NCBI GenBank assembly: GCA_012934845.2
Contig: WNNJ02000706.1
Span: forward strand, 32,991 to 96,990
DNA from: Pomphorhynchus laevis
Lineage: Eukaryota; Acanthocephala; Palaeacanthocephala; Echinorhynchida; Pomphorhynchidae
Length of the DNA stretch: 64,000 bases
Direction of reading: 5' to 3'
Shown here: piece after piece, positions 47,601-59,204 of the stretch
How the letters are laid out: each line of letters begins with the position of its first letter
How positions within the stretch are numbered: the stretch's first letter is position 1
Notes under the pieces: generated by a model
Database searches by the model: none
What the model saw: only the letters and a program-made list of their open reading frames with translations
What the model was told of the DNA's origin: nothing
Made by a program: the position numbers and the translations under genes

Positions 47601-50600
47601 AATTATGATTTAATTATTGTATTTACACTTCACAATCCAAATTATAAATCAATTTGGGCTCTTAAATTAAATTTATATTTGGTAAAGTTATACTTTAATT
47701 AAATATTAGATTCCAAATATATTGAGTATATAAGGAATATATTGAGAATATACAAATTGGTATATATTGATAATCATTGGTCAATTGGTCAAAAATTTAA
47801 CAAAAAATACATATGCATCTGAAAGTGCTATTTAAATTACTGTTTTTCTTTTGTGAATGATTCTTTGTTAGTTGTAAGTTTCTGATCCCTCATATTTGTT
47901 TGTTCAGAGGTTTAACATACATTAATTGAAGAACACAAATAGTACACACTATCAACCAATTGTGCAATTTATTGCATTTTGTTTGGTACAAAACATATAT
48001 AATTATTTATTTTGAAAATATAAAATATAAAAATTTATTTAATTTATTAAGCGAAAAATTTTATAGATGGATAGATAATAAATAATATACTATGAAATAA
48101 AATATATGAAAAAATAAAAACATATGAATAACAAAATACGTACAGTTATCCGATTTGATTATCATACATTTTAGATCATTCAATATTAATGATGGTATAC
48201 TGTTATATACGGTATTCTTTCTCAGCAATATTAATATTGAATTTTGAATCAATTTCAAAATTGAAATGTCAAGACGCCCCGCATGAAGTAGAAAATTTAT
48301 TGAATTTTCGATTCCAGTTTGGAATCATCATCAGAAATTGTAAGGAGTTAATTTAGTAGTCAAGAAAGTTCAAACTGTTTAAAAATTAAGTAGTCAAGAA
48401 AGTCAAAGTGTTCAAAAATTTAGTAGTTAAGAAAGTTCAAACTGTTTAAAAATTTAGTAGTCAAGAAAGTTTGAACTTTCTTGGCTACTTAATTAACTAC
48501 TTGTAATTTCTGATGATGATTCCAAACTGGAATCGAAATTCAATAAATTTTCTATCTCATGCGGGTTGTCTTGCCATTTCAATTTTGAAAATTTAACATT
48601 GACACCGAGCACCTTCCGTTTTAATGATTTTGTATATATCATATTTTTGAAATCTGACCAGTGGCACAAAACATTGGCATATAGATATTTTAATGAAGAA
48701 CAACATTAAAGTGTGAATGCATTTTACTAAACTACACAGTTTTATCTAAACTAAAATGTCGAATATTTATCTCATACTTTATATTACATATATTTATTAA
48801 TTATAATACAAATATTTTTATATTTATCTAATATTTTTTATCTAAAATAAAACGTCGAATATTCTAAAAGATCCGTTAGAAATTTCCATTTTTGTTATTA
48901 TTTTTTTATTTGCATGCAGACTTATAAGATTGTACAATTGTTGATTGTATCCTAATGTAATGTTGTATGCAATCATTATTGTAGTGTAAGTTAAATAATA
49001 AACGATACTTTCGTCTTCTTTGTTTAGCCTTTCAACAATTTATTCATTGCTAGCCTTTTAAACATCCTAACAAGACAAACATATTTCTTTATGGTAATCA
49101 ATTAAGTGAAAAATATGTAAGGATGAAGGTATTGCACAAATCGTAATGAAATATACGCTTTTAAAAATAGATATCGATCAAATTAAAAAGTTGTCAACTA
49201 GGTTTCATTGATTGATAATTAAAATTAAGAATTAATTCAATTTGAAAATTCAATTAAAAACATTCCATCAAGCGACGAAACCCACATTTGATAACATACA
49301 TTAGTATAATGGAAACTTACAATGAAACCATAGGATTCGATATCGTCAACTTTGAATTATTAGCAAAATAACAGTAACTTAAGACACTAAATAATAAAAA
49401 GGTAAGGAAACCACTTAATTCAACATTTAATACTTTAAATAAAATATTACTATAAAATAAACCGTAACATTATAAAATTATAAATTTAGCGGCTATTTAT
49501 TACCAGATGTATAAAAATAAATCAATGATAAATAAAATCAGATAAATACTTACAGATGTGAAAGGTCGCCTAAGATAACAAGCAAATCAATCAAGTCAAC
49601 GCTTAATACTGTATTATCAAAGAAAAATTACAACTTTACAAAAAAGATTATCATCAGAAATTACGAGATTTTGATTCACAGAAATGCTATTAAATTCAAC
49701 AAATTTGTGTTTAATCAGTTTGTGATTATTAAAATCAATATTGGTACTTAGACAAACGAATATAAAATGATAATTCTAAATATAATATCATGCTAATATA
49801 AAACGTATTTATCATAAATACAAAACTCAAAATTGATGTTGTATTTACAAGTAAAGAATAAAATAATAAATAAAATTAAATTAGATGAATACTTACAGCT
49901 TTGAAATATTGCCCACAATATTAACATCGGAATGAAAGCTCGATTTATAGATATAACTTAAGGTAAAATTGTTTTTGAAAAATTTAATTAACAAATGTTT
50001 TATAGAAATATAGATGTAATCTAATGATTGAAAATCCAGAATATAGTAAACTATATATATTTATATATATTATGTTCTCCAAGAAACGAGCTGAGAATTA
50101 ATAATATATACGGTTATTATTGAAGGATCCGAGCTTGTGGTGATTGTGGGTATTGACCTTTATATATCCGAGCTTGTGGTGATTGTGGATATTAACCATT
50201 ATATATAATTCCATTAATATGAATATATAAGAAACAGTCATAAATCTCAGGTGGTATATATATGTATATATATTCTTCCATGAATATGAATATATAAGAA
50301 ATAGACATAAACCTCAGGTGGTATATACATATATATTATTCCATTAATATATAAGAAATAGACAAACGTCAGGTTGTATCTTCGATACTAACAATGCAAA
50401 TGATATTATGAAGAAGTCCTAGCATCGAAACTTAAGAAATATGCTTCATTTATTTATTGACTATTTTACTATAATAAAAAATCATTGTTTAAATCAATAA
50501 TTTTAATATTGTTTTCAACCTTTGATTTTTAGAATTAAACATCTTAAACTAAGTTTATTTAACAAATTATGTGAAAATATTCAAATACATAAAACATTTT

Positions 50601-53600
50601 GATAAAATGATGCTTTCCATAAAGAAGTTTATGCACGCATAAATTTTAAAAGATTCGCGTTAAATTAAAATATTCAATACATATTCTGCTAACATCTGCT
50701 GTATAATATTAAATGTAGTTAACAATTTAGTACAAAATGTTAATGATGTGTTTAGTGATTACTAATAAACATTTTTTACTGCTAGTCGACATAATGTAAT
50801 TTAAATTTAGATAAATGATAATCAAATTGTAATTAGTATCGAATTGTTTAATTCCAAAATTTAGATTTTCATACGCAAGGTTTAATTTTTGTAAAAAAAA
50901 CTATCAGTATTTACTTACATAGTGGATGTCTTTGCATTTACAATCAACATGGTATATGATTTGAACACACTTTTTGAAATTTCTCTAAACAATTAAAAAA
51001 TCATTAATCTTATAAATTAAATTATTTCTTAAAGTATATCATCTAAGTGTTATCACAACACTTAGATGATGTACACAGGTACAATTTGACCATTAACTAG
51101 GTTTTATAAACCAACTTAACCTATATAATTTACATTATATAGGTTTTATAAAATCAAAGGATTTAATTTTATCGTTTGAATATATATCTAATACAATGTA
51201 TTATATACTACATATATATCTAATACAATGTATTATATAATACATATATATCTAATACAATGTATTATATATTACATATATATGTAATATATCTAATACA
51301 ATGTACACGTGGATCGCGATATATTGGAAAAACATATTAAATGTTAAAAACTAGGTTAAAAACTATATTATAATAATCCATTATTATATTCATATTGATA
51401 TTTCTAAAGAATTTAAAAAACCATTAATCTTATAAATTAAATTATGTTTAAAGTAGATCATCTAAGTGTTATCGTGTCAATAAGTACAATTTGAACATTA
51501 ATTAGGTTTTATAGACCACGCTGGCATGTATTATTGGCATTATATAGGTTCTATAAAATCAAAGGATTTAATTTTATCGTTTGAATACACGTTTGTTTAA
51601 AGTATATAATTGAAATCATATATAGGAAAAATAAAAGTTAATATTATTATTTGTGAAATAGTTAACAATAATGTCCATTATTGATAAAAATTAAGTTAAT
51701 TTATTAATTTAAAAAATGATTAATATATTTTTAATAAGATTAATTTATGTCAAATATTAATTAGTATTGATTTAATTCCATAATGTTGATTTTCATAAGT
51801 AAGTTTAATTTTTAATAAAAAATATTGACAATATTTACTTACAAAAAGGTATTCTGTGCATTTACAATTAGCGTAGCATTTGATTTAAACAAATTCATTG
51901 TGCAGAACATTCTAAAATGTTAAAAATTATCAATTTACTAATAAATTAAATTATTTTAATTAATTGAATAAAGTGTTATTTAATTCAAAAGCCATTAGAT
52001 TTTATACAACAAAATAATTTAGAATATTATCGTTTTGAAAAATACTGTTGAATCCACATGTCATTAAATTTATTATTGCTAAGTATCCAATTTGAAACCC
52101 GATCAAGAGAAGGTTAAAACGATAATTAAATAATATCAACAATTAAATAAAATTAATATCATTTTATTCTGATTTTTCCTTTCGTGCTCTTTATTTTATA
52201 TGATTAGCCGTTTCTCAAGTAAGACATTGTCGCCGTAGAATGGTCTTCACACTTAAAATCTCACAGATGGTTATTTTCTTAAAATGAAAATAACGAATAT
52301 AATATAAAATGCAGAAACGAAGGTCTATAAATAAAATTCAAAGATATTTAATAAGCAAAAGTAGCAAACTAGAGTATTATTATAAGTATTTGAGCATCTC
52401 AAAATTTCGAAATACAACATTTTTTACATATCTAACATGTTCGTTAAATAAGAACAGACGCAAAATGACTGATTCATGGAAATGTTAAAGTTCGTAAACA
52501 AAGTAACAATGTTATATCGTGTAATTTAAATGATAAATTATATATAAACAAAAACTGCATGAATCAAATGAATAAATTGTATTTTATTATTAAATTTTAA
52601 AGAACAATTGCATATGCATATTCAGAACGCATTCATTCTATATATGTCAAGAAAGTACCGTGTTTGCAAAATCAAAAACTGTTTTTGTTATACTGTTTGA
52701 AATCTAAGTAAAAAGGGGAAATACAAAATTATAAAAATTATATTCTATTACATTTTATTCCTTGGTTTTGTTAAAATTATGAGTGATGGAATTTTTCTTT
52801 CGCTACTTTTAATTAATTGATGTTGTCTGTTATATAAAAATGTGCCTTGAGGATATAATTTATTACAATTTAAAATTAAATCATACAGAATAAAGAATAA
52901 AACATAATTACAATAATTCGAAAAATAAATAAACCGTAATGCATTTCAAGCTTTAATTACCGTAGAATTTTAGTTCTTTACATTTAATTGGCTTTTTCTG
53001 CTTCATTAATATTTGTTTAAAAAACTTTTTAATTAAAAAATCAAAAGATATTATTTTGTTTGTTTTAATTCCTTTTTTTCCTATGCACGCGAAATACATA
53101 AATGTATAATTTTATTTTGATATTTTTCTGTGCGTTTGATTGTAGCGTTTTTGATTTTTTTGCTTTGCTACTACACAGGTGGCACAGTTTAAAAAATAAA
53201 GAAGAATAAAAAATTACGAATAAGAATAGAAAAACACAAATATTTTTCATTAGGAACAAGCTCTTTGCGTGTACTATAATGTTTGAAAAATGATTTATTT
53301 AGAACAGTCTTACTTAATAAAAAAATAATAATTAATCAATTAATTTAAATCTAACTTAGTTTGTAATGTTTACTTTTATAATATTAGTTTTACGTATGAA
53401 GCAATTTAAATCTAACTTTGATTTTATAGTAAACATTTAAAACATTGATTTTATGCATAAAACAAATATTTAGTGAACGTCATCATTACGATTAATTACT
53501 TACGTATAATCTCTTGATACATTTACAGTAAACACAGCACTCGATTCAAACTTATTACTATTTGATACTCTAAATAGTATTTAACATTAATAATATTAAC

Positions 53601-56600
53601 ATTTTATTAAATATTAACGCGGCATAGCATTGTAATAAATTGTAATAATGAAATGCTAATAATTAAAATTATAGAATAAATATTATAATTAGAAATATGA
53701 CATGTAAAAAATAAGAATATGTATCGTAAACAATGAGAAATTCAACATTTTTATTATACAATTACTTTTAGATTAGCCTTTTAAATGAAATTTGTATAAT
53801 CTAAATGCTAGAGTTCCTCCTAGATGTGGGATTGAGGTACTCTGGTAACTCAGCCTAACATCTAGGAGGAAAGTAGCATTTAGATGATAAAAATTCTATT
53901 TAGAAAGCTAATCTAAAATTAATTGTTGAATGATTATAGCAAAATATAAAATGATAATAGCAAATGCAATATCAGATTTGAAAAACACTCTTGAAACAAT
54001 ATTAAAAAACTGTATCAGCTTTGATTTTTGTATCTTAAGATTCTAAGAAGGTTGTTTGAACATAAAAATCTGATTTTTACTGTTTAACGTAAAAACGTCT
54101 TGAGAATTGGATATTTCGTTTATCAATATTGGTCATCATCAAAAATGTATAAGTTTGTATCTGAGAAACAAATAAAAGACTTTACAAACACAATTAAATC
54201 ATAATTACACTTGAAACTAGGCATTGTAAACTCTCACCATTTTATAATTGTTCAAAGAATTTGATTCATATTTATTTGAATCAAATAAAAATTCATCAAT
54301 GCTTAATGCAATTGTTTTAATTGATATTAAAATATATTCTAGAGTTAAAAATAGCCTGGAATAAATAGCCTGGAACAGAAAAAATTAGAAACTACTTTTA
54401 AATTATGGTTCTATTTACAAAATATTTCTCAGATTAATTCAAGTAAACTATCATTTTACTTTATTTAATATTATTTTGCTTGACGAAGATATCTTTCGAC
54501 AGTGTTGGACACATAAATAGTTTTTAATTGGGCATATTTTGACATTTTCGATAATATTCTTAAAATGCCGATTGCATTTGGTTTGCATTCCCTACTCGGT
54601 AAAACTAAAATTTCTACGAAATACTAAAATTTATTAATGAATAAAAAATTCCTTAAAATATTAATATAAGATTTAAGCAAATATTTTAAAATAAAAGAAT
54701 ACAAAGTTATTATAACTAATCGAACTCGAAAGTTAAAACAATTTGCTATGATATTTTTATTTACAACATGTGACGGATACGATAAAATTTAAAGTTTTTT
54801 TACTTAAAATCACATTTGGTGTTTCTTTTTTATTTGATATTAAAACAAACGGATTGTAAACCGTGAAAATAATAATAAACAAGCATTGCATTTAAAATTT
54901 AATAAATAACTACAATACGATTTAATATCAATAAGAAATATTAAGACATAATTTAACAATCACTTACAAACTTGCGTGTTTCTCGTCAGAACTTAGGAAT
55001 AATATATTCATAGCATAAGAGAATACTCTATCACTGTAACTACTAAAATTAAAAAATAGTTTTCAATATTTTTTTAGAATTTATTATTGATTATTTTGGA
55101 TATAAAATTAGTAAATTAAGCTATATAGTAAATGAATTTATAAATATTTCAAATATTCAATGTGAGTTTATATTTTTAATTGAATTCTAGAATGTATTGT
55201 GGTAATATCGCTAAAGATTGCGAATAATCAAATAAATATTGAAAATTGGATTTTAATTTTTGAGATGTTGTGCAATAAATTGCATATATTTTTAGAAACA
55301 ATAGTAAGACATTAAATCGAGAGATACTTTAATAAAATATAAAAATACATGACGGTTATTTCGTCCAAACTATATCTTTGGACGCTCAAATGTATGTGTG
55401 ACGAAATAAACGCTTGTCAGTAACGCAGTTAATTATATATTTCCTTTTTACTCAAATAAATACAATTAAAAGTCAATTATAAAAATTATCGCAGAAATAA
55501 TTATATTCAAATATTAAAGAAGTTATGAAATTATCCTATTTCAAAAATGATGTGATGTTTAATTTTTAAATGTGTAACAAGTTTTTTTAACCGCAATGTT
55601 TGGCCTGATAAAATTGTTATAACTAACACTTATTATAACTAAACACGATATAAAATACTACACTTTTAAAATTGTAAATGCGTTGTTTTGGTTTTTTACG
55701 CATTGATCAATTTTGATTTTGATAAATTATCTGTTTTGTTAAAATTAGGAAATATATTATAAAACAAAACATGATTCCAATTTAATGCATATTAATTCAG
55801 ATAATTTGATGTCTATTAAAAATGAATTATAATTATAATAAAAGTATAGTTCAATTTTTGAATATAATTAATTCATTGTTCCCATCTTTAACATTTTAAT
55901 AAGAAACTTTCATTAATATATAAAAATATTTGTAAATATTTTCAATTTTACAAATAAAATCTAAAAATTGTTTGCTGATAAAATTTAAAAATTGGTTGAT
56001 ATATGCATTTAATTAATGTTTCACAAATAGAATTGTTACTAAAGTTAAAATTATGGAAAATATATGATCAAATGAATTGTATTTTTAAGATATGTATTTC
56101 TGACATTTCAATGATTATTTACTGCGATTTTCAAAAGTAGACAAAATATATTAAATTTACAATAATTAAGTACACAATAAATATAAACTACTATTATATC
56201 AATAGAAAAAAAATTTAAACAATTATTATTTAATATTTAATTTTAAATAAAAATTATTTATTATTTTCTAATTTTTAACTCATAAGCAGTGTGTGAAATT
56301 CATAATTGACTATTTTTGTAAATATAAAAGAACAGTTTTTTTGTTGAAGTTTCGATGTAGGATATTTTAAATTTAAATAATAATGTAAATAATGTTTATA
56401 ATAATATAAATATAATGCAATTTATTATCAATTGATAAAGCAGGTGCATACTTCGAGATTGTTAACAGTACATTCTTTAATAAATTGAAGGATGTACGAC
56501 ATCGTTTGTAGATTAAAACTGAAATTCAATTTGCACAGATACATGCACGACAAATGCATGCCCAAGCATCTCCAAAAAGCACATTTCTTGCGATTTGAAT

Positions 56601-58499
56601 AATCAATTTAATAAATATAATAATTAATCTAATTATTAATGTAATGGTTAATATTTATAATCAAATATCAGTCAATTAAATACTATAATTGAACATTAAA
56701 TACTATAAAACAACTTTTTATACAAAAAATGTCAACAAATATTAATTATCCCGATATAACAAATAATTACGGTAAACGCTAATAGATACAATTTTGATGT
56801 GATTTTAATTCAATATAAAAAGAGAAAAAATAAATAAGAAAAAATATATCGGGCATATTTAAACATTGTCGATTTTATTTTTTATGTAGCCACATAAAAA
56901 ATGTGTACAATCAAAATTCGAACATTAAGATAAACTAGTAATCTTACAATAATTAAACAAATATTTATGTATATAAACATATAAATTCAGTACATATACG
57001 CATATACTATATATGCAAGAACACGATTTGCAACAAAGCTAACTAAAACATCAAATATCCTTAAAATAATCTTTTAATTATATGGCACATAATTAAATAT
57101 AATAACTAACCATTTTCGATAAAGAAAATGTACCTCTGGTATATGAATTGTATCTTTTACACTAAAAAATAAAGAGTAAAATGTATATAAAAGAGTAACC
57201 TACACTAAAGGTGGTTCAAATGGATAACCTGATCTGTTCAGTTGTAGATTAGCGTTCAGAATGATCTCTGTTTCAGCAGCTGTAAGTTCATCATTTTCTT
57301 CCGTAGAAGTTGTTAGGTTCTTAACTTTATCACTAATCAGAAATTCTAATTAGATTAAATTAAAGATGAATTCAGTAGCGAATTTAAAAAAAACTTAGGG
57401 TAAAAGAGAAATGTTGTACAAAACAAGCTGTTTACAAATGAATGATGAACTGATGCATCAAACCGCATGAATAAAAAATAAAAAAAGTCCAATTTACCGA
57501 GTAAGCAAAATATAAATTTTTGAAAGTAATACGAATAAAATAATCAGTAGTTACGGATTAGATCAAAAGGGGAAACTTTTTGGAAAGTAATTAAAGGAAA
57601 TATATAAAATATGCGCACAGTCTATAAATTTTTCACATATAATGAATTTCTTGCAAAAACATATATATTAAACGTAAACAGAATACATCTTATGAGCAAG
57701 CGTTAAAGTCTTTAAACAAATTATTGCGTTAGGAAAGCTAGCATAACTTTTACTCAAATCACTTTTTACAAATTATAACAAATACATTTAATTAAAACAT
57801 GTGAAGAAATTTAGTTTTCTTAAAGTTTTTAAAAATTTATTTATACAATTTTTATTGTCATTTCTTAAAAACAAACATGTTGACTTTCCATTCATTTGTT
57901 CATTCATGTTTTCTGAAATACATTTCTTGTTCAGTAAAATGTATAATGTATAGAGAAAAATGCATTATGTAACATGTAAACTATTTACATTACCCAATAA
58001 TATTTATAAATAATTAAAAATTATTTTCGTTATTATAAAAAATGGTTTAGAATTTATTTATTCTTCATCAATGTGTGAAGTCTATTATTACTTAAATTTT
58101 GAATTAATCTAATCATTAATAATTGTAGAGACTTTAAAGAATAGTAAATTAACATTTTGAAACAATCTACAAATTTGAATAATTATACAAATTCAAAAAA
58201 TTTCTAACAAATAAACTATAAAATTTAATGTAATATTAAGTAAATCAATAAACTTAAAATATAAAATTTTTTTAAATATTAAATAATACCTGTAAATCAG
58301 TATACAACTATGCTTTAAATTCATAATAAATTGTAAAGTTATGCATATCTACCAAGCAAAGTACTTACATTGTTTGAATTTCGCTTTCGTTTGTGATGAT
58401 ATTACGGCTATTTTTTACTGAATCAATACCGTTGTTTAAATTAATGAGAAAAATTGTCAAATTCGGAATTATTAAAAGTAGAGTCAAAAGGAACATCAT
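44223..58499 (-). CDS. Secreted protein of unknown function, small symmetric exons
   Basis: Thirteen minus-strand exons from the ATG at 58499 to 44223; no terminal stop exon is identified. Exon 1 encodes a signal peptide (MMFLLTLLLIIPNLTIFL), so the product is probably secreted. Exon 2 is acidic and hydrophilic. The following eleven exons are 48-69 nt, divisible by three, and all use intron phase 2, so any exon can be skipped or duplicated without losing frame. Exons c and d share a T/M-LIVNA core and exon b is related, showing growth by exon duplication. Few cysteines. This architecture is known for schistosome micro-exon genes and aphid bicycle genes, both secreted effectors; I see no sequence motif tying it to either. 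The gene may continue into the extra exon set at 38568-35704. Confidence 0.7.
44760..45360 (+). mobile_element. Naiad tail fragments, right arm
   Basis: GAAACCTGATAGCATAACAG at 44762 starts a tail whose AATTCATAAAAATTAAATTT segment has expanded in tandem. A second tail (45119-45360) ends in ACTCAGGTATCTGATCTGAT. Mirrored at 28915-29470. Confidence 0.7.
45392..45460 (-). CDS. Exon j
   Basis: 69 nt, acceptor TTTAG, donor GTATGT; VLCNIGMQQNANISNHDNEI. Identical in the left arm; the central copy has lost one base. Confidence 0.7.
45638..45700 (-). CDS. Exon i
   Basis: 63 nt, acceptor CATAG, donor GTATTT; HLENISYINFNSKMYPNIQS. The left copy has C where this copy has Y. A donor four bases upstream (GTATGT) would break the phase, so the later one is chosen. 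Confidence 0.65.
47014..47073 (-). CDS. Exon h
   Basis: 60 nt, acceptor TTTAG, donor GTAAGT; RFKHMKVMPMHNIKMPLLE, methionine-rich. The left copy begins with Y instead of R. Confidence 0.7.
48253..48591. mobile_element. Foldback element, right arm
   Basis: Mirror copy of 25682-26018 with the same inverted ends and internal tandem array. Confidence 0.75.
49321..49386 (-). CDS. Exon g
   Basis: 66 nt, acceptor TTTAG, donor GTAAGT; VLSYCYFANNSKLTISNPMV. The C-Y pair is the only C/Y cluster in the protein. Confidence 0.7.
49554..49601 (-). CDS. Exon f
   Basis: 48 nt if the acceptor is ATTAAG; VDLIDLLVILGDLSH. A nearer acceptor (ATCTTAG) would give a 16-nt exon that breaks the phase rule, so I prefer the longer form. 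Confidence 0.5.
49897..49956 (-). CDS. Exon e
   Basis: 60 nt, acceptor CTTAAG, donor GTAAGT; YIYKSSFHSDVNIVGNISK. Confidence 0.65.
50919..50984 (-). CDS. Exon d
   Basis: 66 nt, acceptor TTTAG, donor GTAAGT (the left copy has the weaker GTAACT); EISKSVFKSYTMLIVNAKTS. Confidence 0.7.
51293..51358 (+). mobile_element. Naiad GIY-YIG fragment, right arm
   Basis: CAATGTACACGTGGATCGCG...AAAAACTAGGTT matches codons 68-87 of the endonuclease at 10949-11010; mirror of 22913-22978. Confidence 0.7.
51843..51911 (-). CDS. Exon c
   Basis: 69 nt, acceptor TTTTAG, donor GTAAGT; MFCTMNLFKSNATLIVNAQN. Related to exons b and d. Confidence 0.7.
53504..53569 (-). CDS. Exon b
   Basis: 66 nt, acceptor TTTAG, donor GTAAGT; VSNSNKFESSAVFTVNVSRD. 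Identical in the left arm. Confidence 0.7.
53759..53923. mobile_element. Foldback (MITE-like) element, right arm
   Basis: Mirror copy of 20350-20517, with a few differences in the inner palindrome. Confidence 0.7.
54968..55033 (-). CDS. Exon a
   Basis: 66 nt, acceptor TTACAG, donor GTAAGT. DRVFSYAMNILFLSSDEKHA. The left copy has N at position 1 and GEKITH at the end. Changes are clustered at both exon edges, yet frame and splice sites are kept. Confidence 0.75.
55384..55445 (+). mobile_element. RTE fragment at the right palindrome edge
   Basis: CTCAAATGTATGTGTGACGA to about 55445 equals the start of the RTE fragment at 18748-18800 on the other arm (KCMCDEIN), at visibly lower identity than the arm core. 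Confidence 0.6.
55446..57200. other. AT-rich intron-like DNA
   Basis: This lies between exon 2 and exon a. One candidate exon (56453-56519) was examined but its phase does not fit. No repeat shared with other parts was recognised. Confidence 0.5.
57204..57332 (-). CDS. Exon 2: acidic N-terminal segment
   Basis: 129 nt, acceptor GATTAG, donor GTAGGT, phase 2 on both sides. Reads DKVKNLTTSTEENDELTAAE and ends GYPFEPPL. It fits exon 1 in frame. Confidence 0.7.
58369..58499 (-). CDS. Exon 1: signal peptide
   Basis: 131 nt: 43 codons plus two bases, donor GTAAGT. Two ATGs in tandem open the frame; hydrophobic core FLLTLLLIIPNLTIFLI; then polar NSRNIITNESEIQT. An N-glycosylation site (NES) is present. 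Confidence 0.75.
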
Positions 58500-59204
58500 G
58501 ATTTCTAAACCACAGGAAGTAAAGTTTATGTGATCCTATTAATAGATGGAATAATAAAATCTTATGATACCATGTTCACTTTTCTTAGTATGAACGATAT
58601 AAAAATTTAAATTATAAATTACAAGCAATTCAAATTAGATTAATTTATTTAAATTAGATTAATGAAATCATATTAATGGATACGAGTACGGTAAAGATTA
58701 TTCGTTCATTGAAATAGTATTTTAACTACAGGAAAACACAGATAAGAATATAAAACGTAGAGGCTGAAACCGAACGATTCAACAAACAGTGTGTTTCAAA
58801 ACCCAGGTTGATCAAATTGTCTCTTGGTACTGCAGTTTCAAGTTATTTAAATGCTACTAGTCTTTGAATATGTAATAAATTTAAAAAATTACAGTTTTTT
58901 ACATAAGAATAAAATGTGGTTTTTAAAAAATATAAAAAAATTATATTTAACAAAATTAAAATAAAAAAAATTAAAATATCATAAATTTAATATTAGTATA
59001 AAAATTTGATATTTACTTCAAAAGCTAAAGTAGAATAACTGTGAAGTAGAATAACGAAGCAGACACAATGTGAAATGTTTTCTCGTTACAAAAGTGCAAG
59101 ATATTATATTAAAATGTTCTTACGAGTTAAATCTGTAGACGGTTCACTGTTTGTAATTAAAATATCATACGAGTGTATAGTTTATATATAGAAGTACAAA
59201 TCAG

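Larger units (their letters stand above)
44605..55445. repeat. Right outer arm of giant inverted repeat
   Basis: Reverse complement of 18748-29622. It carries the same exons (minus strand), both foldback elements, the Naiad GIY-YIG fragment and the tandem arrays. Most inspected stretches differ by only a few bases per hundred or less. The outer ~500 bp, including exon a, are more diverged. Confidence 0.9.

Noticed and set aside
56453-56519. Candidate extra exon between exon 2 and exon a
   Set aside because: Open frame with AG and GT edges, but its length (67 nt) breaks the phase-2 rule that all other exons follow.
44223-58499. Naming the small-exon gene a MEG or a bicycle gene
   Set aside because: The architecture is compatible with both, but the peptides show neither paired C-Y-C motifs nor any MEG family motif that I recognise, and the species is unknown.
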